Shown: positions 26,071 through 34,917 of the stretch, piece by piece
Layout: each line of letters begins with the position of its first letter
How positions within the stretch are numbered: position 1 is the stretch's first letter
Source of the DNA: Bacteroidota bacterium
Lineage (GTDB): Bacteria; Bacteroidota; Rhodothermia; Rhodothermales; UBA10348
DNA: 64,000 nucleotides
Assembly: GCA_022567305.1 (NCBI GenBank)
Contig: JADFHF010000010.1
Coordinates: 1 to 64,000, forward strand
Direction: 5' to 3'
Made by a program: the position numbers and the translations under genes
Notes under the pieces: generated by a model
The model's database searches: none
Seen by the model: the letters and a program-made list of their open reading frames with translations, nothing else
Told to the model about the DNA's origin: nothing

Positions 26071-27178
26071 TTACTTGCTTTCCCGGACTAGGAAAGCGCT
26101 GATAAAAGAATCCAGTTCGCCGTCCATCACCGCGTGAACATCCGTGATTTTTGTCTCCGTCCGATGATCGTTCACCATCGTGTATGGCTGGAATACGTAA
26201 GAACGGATCTGAGAACCCCATTCAATTTTTTTCTTGCTTCCTTCAATCTCAGTCTTAGCGGCTTCTTGAATTTCCTGCTCAAGCTGATAGACGCGGCTTT
26301 TCAGCATCGTCATTGCACGATCCTTGTTTTGAAACTGGCTCCGTTCCTCCGTGCACTCTGCTACCACGCGTGCGTCTTCTCCGTTGGATAACGCTCCCGT
26401 CCAGATGAGTCGGACACCGGTCTCGACTTTGTTTACATTCTGACCACCTGCACCCCCAGAACGAAACGTCTGTAATTCAATCTGATCGCTTCTCAGTTCG
26501 ATTTCTATTGTGTCATCTATTTCCGGATAAACAAAAACGCTTGCGAATGACGTATGCCGTCTACCGCTCGAATCAAATGGTGAAATTCGCACGAGTCGGT
26601 GCACGCCCGTCTCCGATTGCAGATACCCAAAAGCGTGACGTCCCGAAATGTGCAGCGTCGCAGACTTAATACCGGCGACGTCGCCTTCCTGGTATTCAAG
26701 CATCCGAACGTCGAACCCATTTCTTTCGCCATATCGGGTATACATTCTGAGCAGCATCTCGGCCCAGTCTTGACTCTCTGTACCCCCTGCGCCCGGGTGT
26801 ATGGTTAGAATGGCATCGCGATGATCATCCGGACCCGAAAGCATGCTCTTCAGCTCGAGCGCAGACAAAAGCTTTTCGAGGGGGTCGTACTCGGCGCTGA
26901 GTTCGGCGTCGAGATCTTCGCCTTCCTCGGTAGCGAGTTCAATGAGGGTCTCCACATCATCCGCGCGATTGCGAATAGCGCTCCATTCGTTTAGCCACAA
27001 TTTGAGGCCAGATATTTCCTTTTCGACCAATTGAGCCTGGGATGGATCAGACCAGAACTCTGGATCCAGGCGCTTCGCCTCGAGTTTTTCGACCTCCCTC
27101 TGCTTCGTATCTACGTCAAAGATACCTCCCGAGCGTGTCAACACGCTCTAAGAGGTTACGTATCTGATCCTTCTCCAT
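26071..27178 (-). CDS. prfB: peptide chain release factor 2 with programmed +1 frameshift
   Basis: RF2 reads UGA and UAA stops. The gene starts with ATG at 27178; twenty codons (MEKDQIRNLLERVDTLGRYL) lead to an in-frame TGA at 27118-27116. A +1 shift at CTT TGA C continues into the main frame at GAC (27117), giving a 368-residue protein, close to the E. coli length of 365. The main frame contains the specificity motif SPF (ISPFDSSGRRHTS) and the catalytic GGQ (GGAGGQNVNKVETG). A gene finder that ignores the shift will call a truncated protein from a GTG at 27144. Confidence 0.96.
27115..27130 (-). promoter_or_regulatory. prfB +1 frameshift signal
   Basis: The messenger reads GGG AGG TAT CTT TGA C. 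The purine-rich Shine-Dalgarno-like GGGAGG, 3 bases before CTT, the slippery CTT codon, and the TGA C context match the known RF2 autoregulatory site, in which low RF2 makes the ribosome stall at UGA and slip forward. Spacing is identical to that in E. coli. Confidence 0.95.
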
Positions 27179-27183
27179 GCCGG

Positions 27184-27579
27184 TTAACTAGTGTGATTCT
27201 GATTCGTTGAGATTATTTCTGAGCGTATGGTTGAACGCCTTGCTGAGCGTAATGCTGAGAGTGATGAACCAACCGCTCCGCCAAAAAGACCAAGCAGCGC
27301 ACCTAGAAGAACGGTCAGGGCGTAAGTCGTGAATGGCGGAAGGCCGCCGATCAATTCGCCAATAACGCGGGCCATTTCAGCAACCTGATACGATGCTTGA
27401 AGATAACTGTATATAATGATTGCAGCCCAAGCGATAGCGACCCCAATTGAACCGACGATCCATCCTTTTTCACCAATCAGCCATCCGCCCAGTACAGCAC
27501 CGAGAACACCCCACATCCAGCCGATGAGGAGATGAAGAATCAGGGTGGAAATGGCAACAATTAGAATGCCCTTTGTCAT
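27184..27579 (-). CDS. small membrane protein, unknown function
   Basis: The 131-residue protein has about four hydrophobic segments: residues 4-22, 28-60 (glycine-rich), and a C-terminal pair around 85-110 rich in small residues (LLGALLGLFGGAVGSSL). A basic, polar tail follows. There is no signal cleavage site. I do not recognise the family. It lies between the aminotransferase gene and prfB, its stop 5 bases ahead of the prfB start, so it probably shares their transcript. Confidence 0.65.
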   Translation of the reverse strand: MTKGILIVAISTLILHLLIGWMWGVLGAVLGGWLIGEKGWIVGSIGVAIAWAAIIIYSYLQASYQVAEMARVIGELIGGLPPFTTYALTVLLGALLGLFGGAVGSSLSALRSARRSTIRSEIISTNQNHTS

Positions 27580-27615
27580 TATTGCTGGGGAGAATCGAGA
27601 AACAAGATGCTGATA

Positions 27616-28818
27616 TCAGCCGCGAATCGTTACAACTTCTTCCTGCCTTTGTTGAGCGAAGCGGGCAATACGCGCGACGGCCTCCTCAATATTTTCCAAA
27701 GAGTTGGCATACGAACAGCGTATGTACCCCTTTCCACTGGGTCCGAAAGCGTCACCCGGGACGACTGCGACATGTTCCGCCTCCAACAACTCCTGGGCGA
27801 AGTCTTCGGAGGAAAGACCGGTTGACGAAATATCCGGGAAGCAATAAAAGGCGCCTTCGGGCTCAAACGTAGGCAGACCTGTGCTTCGGAATCCGTCCAC
27901 AATGGTTCGTCTCCGCACGTCGTAGGCCTGACGCATTCGTTCTACGTCGTCCTGGCATTCCTGAAGACCCGCTACGGCGCCGTATTGCGCTGCCGAAGGT
28001 GCACTCATGATGATATACTGGTGCAGCTTGTACATCGCCTCGTAAATGGCACCCGGGGCGCAAGCGTAGCCCACTCTCCAACCGGTCATCGCATATGCTT
28101 TTGAAAATCCGCCAAGTAATATCGTACGCTCCCTGAGTGCCGGTATGCTCGAGAGACATGTGTGGCCCGCCTCATGCGCATCACCATAAATCAATCGATC
28201 ATAAATCTCATCAGAAAAAACAATCAAATCGTGCTTTACGACAACTTCAGCAATCTCTTCTAACGTTTCTCGGCGAAGTACCGCACCCGTCGGATTATTC
28301 GGATATGAAAGAAAGAGGACCTTTGATTTCGGCGTAATGCGAGATTCAATGTCTTCGGCTGTGACTTGAAAATCGTTAGTGACCAATGTGGGTACGTACA
28401 CCACGTCGGCCCCCGCAAAAATGGACGTCGGTCCATACGACACAAAGCAGGGTTCCGGAATAAGGATTTCATCACCAGGCTCGAGCAAAGCCAGCATAGC
28501 GAGTTGAACGGCCTCACTCACTCCGACGGTTACGAGTATTTCATGGTCCGGATCAAACGAAACGTCGTACAATCTTTTCAGCTCATCGGCAATGGCACTC
28601 CGAAGTTCAGGTATTCCGGCGTTGGCCGTATAGCCAGTGAACCCATTATCCATCGATTCCTTTGCCGCTTCGATGATTTTGGATGGCGAAACGAAGTCAG
28701 GCTCGCCAATGCCTAACGATATTACGTCCTCCATCGTAGCTGCAATCTCAAAAAAACGCCTGATACCACTAGGTGGAACAGAGGTGACCCGGTTCGTAAG
28801 TCGATCTTTTAGATTCAT
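27616..28818 (-). CDS. class I/II pyridoxal-phosphate aminotransferase
   Basis: The 400-residue enzyme belongs to the aspartate aminotransferase fold I family: GIGEPDF (37-43), YPNNPTGAVL (172-181), FSDEIYDRLIY, and SKAYAMTGWRVGYA with PLP-binding Lys240 and substrate-binding Arg248. It resembles the AspC/PatA-like group acting on aspartate or aromatic and aliphatic amino acids; exact substrates are not decided. It is the first gene of the long minus-strand run, divergent from the aldehyde dehydrogenase across a 270-base gap in which I see no clear promoter. Confidence 0.85.
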   Translation of the reverse strand: MNLKDRLTNRVTSVPPSGIRRFFEIAATMEDVISLGIGEPDFVSPSKIIEAAKESMDNGFTGYTANAGIPELRSAIADELKRLYDVSFDPDHEILVTVGVSEAVQLAMLALLEPGDEILIPEPCFVSYGPTSIFAGADVVYVPTLVTNDFQVTAEDIESRITPKSKVLFLSYPNNPTGAVLRRETLEEIAEVVVKHDLIVFSDEIYDRLIYGDAHEAGHTCLSSIPALRERTILLGGFSKAYAMTGWRVGYACAPGAIYEAMYKLHQYIIMSAPSAAQYGAVAGLQECQDDVERMRQAYDVRRRTIVDGFRSTGLPTFEPEGAFYCFPDISSTGLSSEDFAQELLEAEHVAVVPGDAFGPSGKGYIRCSYANSLENIEEAVARIARFAQQRQEEVVTIRG

Positions 28819-29088
28819 GATTTAGGCTCGGAGAACCCCCCCGGTGATACCATCGGTGTCGGTGATATGCGTGTTTCCACGGCTTCAACGACTAAATATA
28901 CGTCGAGACCAATAGGTGCGAGTGAACAATCCACGCAGAATCTTTGCTTGTCTCTCGGATGAACTCAGTCTAATTTTTTTAGGAAACAGGTAAATCCTGA
29001 AGAACACATTGAATCCATCTAAAGAATCAAACCGATAGAACTAGAAAACCCTCAGTAAGCTTCTAGGCTATCAGACTAACTTTAATTT

Positions 29089-30600
29089 ATGTCGGAACAG
29101 CACAAAAATTACATCGACGGCATCTGGCAGGATGCGGCAAGCAGGAAAACATTTGATGACATAAACCCAGCTGTGAATAGTGATAAGATCGGAGCGTTCC
29201 CCAATTCAGGTGTAGAAGATGTCGATGATGCCGTTCGAGCAGCACGCAGGGCGTTCCAATCGTGGAGCAGGATGCCTGCGCCTGAACGCGGAAATATTCT
29301 CAAGAACATCGGAGATATTCTGACGGATAGGAAATCTAAAATGGCGTTTGAAATGACCCGAGAAATGGGAAAGCCGTTTTTGGAGACCAAGGGCGACGTC
29401 CAGGAGGCCATCGATACCGCCTACTATGCCGCCAGTGAGACCAGGCGTCTTTTTGGGCACACGGTTCCGAGCGAACTTCCGAGCAAATTCAACATGAGCA
29501 TCCGACGACCGATCGGGGTTTGCGGAATCATTTCAGCCTGGAATTTTCCGGTTGCAGTACCCACGTGGAAGATATTTCCAGCCCTTGCATGCGGGAACAC
29601 GGTTGTTTTCAAACCTAGTTCCGATGCGCCGCATAGTGGTGCGTTGCTAATCAAGGCGATGGCAGACGCTGGCGTGCCACCAGGGGTCCTGAATCTTACA
29701 CAGGGAAGCGGGGGCGTTGGACGGGCCATCGTAGAGCACCCCGATGTTAATGTCGTTTCATTTACAGGATCGACCGCTGTCGGCTCCAAGATCGGCGAGG
29801 CGTGCGGTCGGATGCACAAGCGCGTAACTCTGGAACTTGGCGGAAAAAACCCGATGATTGTCATGCAGGACGCCAATCTAGATTTGGCGTTGGAGGGCCT
29901 TCTCTGGGGAGCGTTTGGAACGACAGGGCAGCGATGCACCGCCACGAGCAGACTGATCATACACGAAGATGTGCATGACGAGTTTGTGGGGATGCTGAAA
30001 GAAGCCTCTGAAAAACTGAAACTGGGTTATGGAAACGAGGAGACGACCGAAGTGGGTCCGGTGATCAATAAGCGTGCGCTTGAGACCATCATCAAATATG
30101 TTCAGGTAGGAAAAGACGAGGGCGCTACCATGATTTGCGGTGGAAATGTACCCAAGGGAGATGGCGTTGACGCCGGCTTCTTCTTCGAGCCCACCATCTT
30201 CACGGATGTAACACCTACCATGCGTATAGCGAAAGAAGAAATCTTCGGCCCCGTGCTGGCTGTCCTGAAGATCTCGTCGTATGAAGAAGCCATTGAAGTG
30301 GCCAACAACGTCGAGTACGGCCTTTCGTCATCGATCTATACACAAGACGTATCGGTGGCATTCAATGCGATGCACGATATTGAGGCTGGAATTACATACA
30401 TCAACGGTCCAACGATTGGCGCCGAAGCTCACATGCCGTTCGGAGGAGTCAAAGCCACCGGAAACGGACACCGAGAAGGAGGATGGGAGGTATACGATTT
30501 TTACACAGAAACGAAAACGGTATACGTGGACTACAGTGGTACACTCCAAAAGGCGCAGATCGACAATACGCGAGACCGGATCACGATACCAGCTCAGTAA
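29089..30600 (+). CDS. NAD(P)-dependent aldehyde dehydrogenase
   Basis: The 503-residue enzyme oxidises an aldehyde to an acid. It shows ISAWNFP with Asn152, the FTGSTAVGSKIG cofactor motif, the general base Glu249 in LELGGKNP and the catalytic Cys283 in GTTGQRCT. The C-terminus (PFGGVKATGNGHREGG) resembles enzymes annotated as 2-oxoglutarate-semialdehyde or aminoadipate-semialdehyde dehydrogenases, but substrate choice cannot be settled here. It is a single-gene unit; its stop overlaps the convergent polyphosphate kinase gene by 7 bases. Confidence 0.88.
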   Translation: MSEQHKNYIDGIWQDAASRKTFDDINPAVNSDKIGAFPNSGVEDVDDAVRAARRAFQSWSRMPAPERGNILKNIGDILTDRKSKMAFEMTREMGKPFLETKGDVQEAIDTAYYAASETRRLFGHTVPSELPSKFNMSIRRPIGVCGIISAWNFPVAVPTWKIFPALACGNTVVFKPSSDAPHSGALLIKAMADAGVPPGVLNLTQGSGGVGRAIVEHPDVNVVSFTGSTAVGSKIGEACGRMHKRVTLELGGKNPMIVMQDANLDLALEGLLWGAFGTTGQRCTATSRLIIHEDVHDEFVGMLKEASEKLKLGYGNEETTEVGPVINKRALETIIKYVQVGKDEGATMICGGNVPKGDGVDAGFFFEPTIFTDVTPTMRIAKEEIFGPVLAVLKISSYEEAIEVANNVEYGLSSSIYTQDVSVAFNAMHDIEAGITYINGPTIGAEAHMPFGGVKATGNGHREGGWEVYDFYTETKTVYVDYSGTLQKAQIDNTRDRITIPAQ

Positions 30601-31364
30601 ATCTCCGGTACAAATTTGTGTCCCTGTAATGGCGGCCGCTCGTTGGGCTTGTCTTCCGGACGGTCCGGGAAGTCTATCTCGTCGGGCGGCAGTTCTTTGT
30701 ATGGAATCTGTTGCAAGAGGTGGTGTATACAGTTTAGGCGCGCTCGCCTTTTGTTGTCAGCACGAACGATCGACCAGGGACATTCCTCCGTATCTGTCGA
30801 ATTCAGCATAATGTCCGTTGCCGTCGTGTACTCAGTCCACTTGAGGCGAGAGGCCAAATCAATCTGCGTTATTTTCCATCGTTTCGTGGGATCTTTGAGC
30901 CGTGCGCGTAGCCTACGTTCCTGTTCTTTCGCACTCACAAAAAACCAGAACTTGATCAGAATAATCCCTGACCGAACGAGCATTCGTTCAAAGTTTGGAC
31001 AGGCCTTCAAAAAATCCTGAACCTCGTCGTCGGAGCAAAATCCCATCACTTTCTCGACGCCGGAGCGGTTATACCAGCTTCGGTCAAAAAGAACCATTTC
31101 TCCTTCTGCGGGAAGGTGCGTTACGTATCGTTGGAAATACCACTGAGATGATTCTCGTTCGGTCGGTTTGTTCAGTGCGACGACCCGGCAAACTCGTGGA
31201 TTCATCACCTGGGTGATCCGTTTGATGGCTCCCCCCTTTCCCGCGGCATCGCGACCTTCAAAAATGACGGCAACCCGAAGATCTTGGTGCTTGATCCATC
31301 GCTGTAGATTTGTCAGCTCGAGATGAAGTTTAACCAGCTCTTTCTCGTACGTTTTTCTTTTCAT
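30594..31364 (-). CDS. ppk2: polyphosphate kinase 2 family protein
   Basis: PPK2 enzymes move phosphate between polyphosphate and nucleoside mono- or diphosphates. The 256-residue protein has Walker A EGRDAAGKGG (36-45), the lid Arg-rich segment, and Walker B MVLFDRSWYNRSG with Asp94, all diagnostic of a single-domain PPK2. ERESSQWYFQRYVTHLP is also well conserved. Its class, and so whether it favours NDP or NMP, cannot be assigned reliably. I use the ATG at 31364; a TTG at 31400 would add 12 residues. A porin-like gene starts divergently 198 bases away. Confidence 0.9.
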   Translation of the reverse strand: MKRKTYEKELVKLHLELTNLQRWIKHQDLRVAVIFEGRDAAGKGGAIKRITQVMNPRVCRVVALNKPTERESSQWYFQRYVTHLPAEGEMVLFDRSWYNRSGVEKVMGFCSDDEVQDFLKACPNFERMLVRSGIILIKFWFFVSAKEQERRLRARLKDPTKRWKITQIDLASRLKWTEYTTATDIMLNSTDTEECPWSIVRADNKRRARLNCIHHLLQQIPYKELPPDEIDFPDRPEDKPNERPPLQGHKFVPEIY

Positions 31365-31562
31365 ACTCGATATTTTCCAATCCCGATAAACGTTGTCCAA
31401 ATATAAGTCGAAAGTTCACTTCACCCTTGTGGCCTTCAAGAGGGGTACATGTAGATATTAGTACTCAGGTAACACGGACTCATGAACCGAGCAACTCGGA
31501 GCTGATTCACCATGGTTCGGTAGTACCATCACCTGCCCGAAGCAGGATTTAAGCTGAATAAA

Positions 31563-32573
31563 ATGAGGATGATTTTGCACAGAAAAAGATGGATCTACGT
31601 GGCGGGACTAACGATCTGCACCTTCATTCAGTTACCAAAAACATCAGCGATCGCCCAAAATGCGTTTAGCTTCGGTAGTCGCGTCTATGCTGACTACTCA
31701 TATGTTGTAAAATCAGCTTCAGGCGAGGAAGACGGTACCAATGCCTTCGGTTACAGACGGGTTTACTTTACTGCGAATTACGTAAAATCGGATCGTTTCT
31801 CTGGTCGTTTTCGGCTGGAAGCCAATGATGGTTCAACTACCGCTCAGGGCAAGCCCGCCCCATTCGTCAAGGACTTGTATTTAAAGTGGAAAGGCGCCCT
31901 GGGCTCCGGACATGATCTCGTCATGGGCGTAAGTCGCCCGCCGTCATGGGGAGTATCCGAGTCGGTGTGGGGATACCGGAGCCTCATCAAAGCGCTCCAG
32001 GACCGGGGTAAAATATTGTCGTCAAGAGACTTGGGAGTGGCCATAAAAGGGCCCCTCACGCCCAATGGAATCGTCCGTTATGGAGTAATGATTGCCAATA
32101 ATGAAAGTGTTTCGCGTGAGACGGATAAGCATAAGCGTTTGTATGGTCAGCTCGAAATCTATCCTTCTGACGGACTTTCCTTCACTGTAGGGGGCGATTT
32201 CGCGTCTTACGAAGATGGTAGCGCAATCAACGTAAATGCGTTTGCTGGGTATTCTTCTTTTGAATTCAGAGTCGGTGTAGAAGGATATTATAATCCCAGG
32301 TCATTTGACGATATCTCTGACGACCTGCTAAAGACAGGAATCTCAATATTCGTTGTTGCCCAGCCTTCTAGATTGTCGTCTGCGATCATCAGAATAGATA
32401 GACTGGCTCAAGATTTTCTCGGAGTCCGAACGACGAAGACGATGATTCTGGCAGGAATCGGTTTCACGATCGAACCCGGTGTCGAGATCATTCCGAACGC
32501 CATTGTTTCTAAGGAAAGCGAACAGGATGATCCCACAGTAACCGGGCGGGTGACACTTTATGTCAAGATCTGA
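31563..32573 (+). CDS. outer-membrane beta-barrel protein, porin-like
   Basis: The 336-residue protein has a signal peptide (basic start, hydrophobic 12-24, cleavage near SAIAQ) and then alternating beta strands with aromatic girdles (FGSRVYADYSYVV, FGYRRVYFTANYV, GRFRLEANDG, VTGRVTLYVKI at the end). It resembles phosphate-selective porin O/P-type barrels from Bacteroidota in length and strand pattern, but I cannot confirm that family. Divergent polyphosphate kinase 2 makes a phosphate link attractive, though only as inference. Confidence 0.65.
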   Translation: MRMILHRKRWIYVAGLTICTFIQLPKTSAIAQNAFSFGSRVYADYSYVVKSASGEEDGTNAFGYRRVYFTANYVKSDRFSGRFRLEANDGSTTAQGKPAPFVKDLYLKWKGALGSGHDLVMGVSRPPSWGVSESVWGYRSLIKALQDRGKILSSRDLGVAIKGPLTPNGIVRYGVMIANNESVSRETDKHKRLYGQLEIYPSDGLSFTVGGDFASYEDGSAINVNAFAGYSSFEFRVGVEGYYNPRSFDDISDDLLKTGISIFVVAQPSRLSSAIIRIDRLAQDFLGVRTTKTMILAGIGFTIEPGVEIIPNAIVSKESEQDDPTVTGRVTLYVKI

Positions 32574-32646
32574 TCACGTAAGAAATTGCGAAAAATTGTC
32601 ATCCACCCACTCTCGGATAAGACGCAAAGAGAAGCTGTGTCGAGAT

Positions 32647-33864
32647 TTAAGCTCCCTCCACCTCGCGGGATTCTGACTTGGATTCAGCTACCTCCGTTTG
32701 GGTAGAGATATCTCTTGCGACGTAGGCGGATATGGTCTGCATGATCGAACGAATCGCTTCATCCTCGTCGAAATTTTGAATAATCGGAATGTTGAAATGG
32801 TCCGCTTCGGCGAGCAGGAACGACTGCAGATTCCAAATATGGTCAAAATTTTCCAAGTAGCGCTCAGATCTTCGAGATGTGGCCTGCTGTCCACGGCCGA
32901 CGAGTCGATTTCTAAGTCTTTTCTTTTTGAGAACAGCCAGAATAATTGGGACGACAAGCGCATCGGACTGATCGGCAATCTGTTGCTGCGAGGCTGGATG
33001 TACATGCACACCTTCCAGAATCAGAGAAACCCGTTCGTTCTCTGCCCTCTTTAAGACGCCCTCAATTCCGACTCCAACCTGTTCCGACTGGCGCAGATAT
33101 CCCGCGATCATGGAAGGTTGGTCCAACCTTTCGTGCTCAGATTCCCCTTGAGGAAACGTCTTGTACGCGTTGAATGACGACGTATGGAGCGTCGGAGAGA
33201 GTCTGGCCGGAATCATCAATCGCATGACTTCCCGAAGCATGTCAGTCGACTGCGTACGAACGATATCTAAACGATGGGCTAATTCGGAGCCGAGCGTACT
33301 CTTCCCGCTTCCGTTCGTACCCCCTATCAAAAGGATAAGGGGCTTGCCACTCATACCGAATTCCCTCCACTGCAGATACCGTTCAGCAGTTTCATCTCCG
33401 GCGTTCTGTCGAATGGCCCGAAACGTCCTATCCGAGACTTCGGAGGAAGAAATTTCCGTCATATGTGCGGAAATGATACCCGCTTGAATAGACTGGGTGA
33501 TGTGGTACGTTTGATCCTGGTCCATCCCGCATATCTCCATGGACTGAGACAAGCGCCCTTTTGAGAAGGGTACCTCGCTACCGTCTCTTCGAATGATGTG
33601 TATCGTAGAAGCGGGGAGTGCTCCTTCTTGGTACGTCTCCAGTTGTTGTTCGTAACCGTGATCCTGAAGATATTTAGAGACGACCTCTCGAAGTTCGTTG
33701 GATGATATTTTGGAACGATCGGCGAGCGAGCGTCGGATTTTATCGGATATCTTGTACGCATCATCGAATGGAACTCCACTTCTCTGTAGGGAGCGCGTTA
33801 ATATTCCCCGGAGGAAGGGTATCTCACTACCGTCGCGTTCATCGATGACGTGAATCTTTTGCAT
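32647..33864 (-). CDS. 2-phosphoglycerate-kinase-like protein with two ATP-cone domains
   Basis: The 405-residue protein has two tandem ATP-cone-like domains (about 3-78 and 87-170; each with a DGSE-[IV]-PF start) and a P-loop kinase from residue 176 with GGTNGSGKST (181-190) and STDMLREVMR. The kinase part resembles archaeal 2-phosphoglycerate kinase, which makes 2,3-bisphosphoglycerate, precursor of cyclic 2,3-bisphosphoglycerate. In such proteins one ATP cone precedes the kinase; here two are present. ATP cones sense ATP/dATP, so allosteric control by nucleotides is likely. The natural substrate in this bacterium is unknown. It has its own promoter region, divergent from the cyclodeaminase-like gene. 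Confidence 0.75.
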   Translation of the reverse strand: MQKIHVIDERDGSEIPFLRGILTRSLQRSGVPFDDAYKISDKIRRSLADRSKISSNELREVVSKYLQDHGYEQQLETYQEGALPASTIHIIRRDGSEVPFSKGRLSQSMEICGMDQDQTYHITQSIQAGIISAHMTEISSSEVSDRTFRAIRQNAGDETAERYLQWREFGMSGKPLILLIGGTNGSGKSTLGSELAHRLDIVRTQSTDMLREVMRLMIPARLSPTLHTSSFNAYKTFPQGESEHERLDQPSMIAGYLRQSEQVGVGIEGVLKRAENERVSLILEGVHVHPASQQQIADQSDALVVPIILAVLKKKRLRNRLVGRGQQATSRRSERYLENFDHIWNLQSFLLAEADHFNIPIIQNFDEDEAIRSIMQTISAYVARDISTQTEVAESKSESREVEGA

Positions 33865-33974
33865 TTTGGAAACGAGTCAATAGGGGTCGATTATTGATTC
33901 ACAAGTTCGGAATATATTCAGATCAGACATCTCATACGTTCATTGTTGAAAAGTTCTAGTCTCCGTTACCTCCC

Positions 33975-34916
33975 ATGATAACCATTGACGATCGTGCGCT
34001 GGTTCGAATGTTGGACTTTCCATCACTAATCGATGCCATACAAGTGGCTTTTAGGTCGGATTCGATTGTCCCGGAGCGACATCATCATACGATTTCAGTG
34101 CCTGAACGCCTGGACGCGACTCTGCTTTTAATGCCGGCCTGGTGTAGTGGCCAATATGTGGGAATTAAAACCGCAACGATTTTTCCATCAAACGCTAGCG
34201 TCGGACTTCCCTCCGTGATGGCTACATACCTTTTACTCGACGGGAGTACGGGCTCTCCGCTCGCGACCATCGACGGGAAAATGTTAACCGTATTGAGAAC
34301 CGCTGCGACCTCCGCATGGGCCTCTCATATCCTTTCACGTTCGGATGCAACTACCATGACGATGGTTGGAGCCGGATCTTTGGCGATTCCTCTGGTCACC
34401 GCTCACGCATCCGTAAGATACTTTGAGCGGATTCATGTATGGAATCGGTCCACTGAAAATGCTGAACGAGTTGTGCAAGAGCTTTTAGAGAAAGGACTTC
34501 CTGCAAGCATTTCGACTGATCTGGAGGAATCTGTTCGGAGTTCGGATATTATTTCGTGTGCCACACTGAGCAGAGAGCCTCTCATTCTCGGTCGTTGGAT
34601 ACGCGAAGGGTCCCATATTGACCTGGTAGGCGCCTACACGGCCGAGATGAGAGAGTCCGACGACGCGCTCATCGCTATGAGTCAGGTCTTTGTGGACAGT
34701 TACGCGGGTGCAAAATCCGAAGCCGGTGACCTGGTTCAAGCCGCTGCAAGCGGAGTATGGAATTTCGACTCGATCAAGGCGGATCTCAAGGCACTTGCCA
34801 CGGGTCAGTCGAACGGTCGAATATCGGATTCCGAGATTACAGTGTTCAAATCCGTCGGTTCAGCCATCGAAGATTTAGCTGCTGCGAGTCTGGCCTTCGA
34901 AAAGATGCAAAGATAA
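33975..34916 (+). CDS. ornithine cyclodeaminase/mu-crystallin family protein
   Basis: The 313-residue protein has the family start (FPSLIDAIQVAFRSDS), the substrate segment YVGIKTATIFPSNASVGLPSV, DGKMLTVLRTAATSAWAS, and a Rossmann NAD motif VGAGSLAIPL. Members include ornithine cyclodeaminase, alanine dehydrogenase and imine reductases, so the exact reaction is open. Its end lies 1 base before the end of the convergent HD-domain gene. No operon partner is present. Confidence 0.85.
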   Translation: MITIDDRALVRMLDFPSLIDAIQVAFRSDSIVPERHHHTISVPERLDATLLLMPAWCSGQYVGIKTATIFPSNASVGLPSVMATYLLLDGSTGSPLATIDGKMLTVLRTAATSAWASHILSRSDATTMTMVGAGSLAIPLVTAHASVRYFERIHVWNRSTENAERVVQELLEKGLPASISTDLEESVRSSDIISCATLSREPLILGRWIREGSHIDLVGAYTAEMRESDDALIAMSQVFVDSYAGAKSEAGDLVQAAASGVWNFDSIKADLKALATGQSNGRISDSEITVFKSVGSAIEDLAAASLAFEKMQR

Positions 34917-34917
34917 T

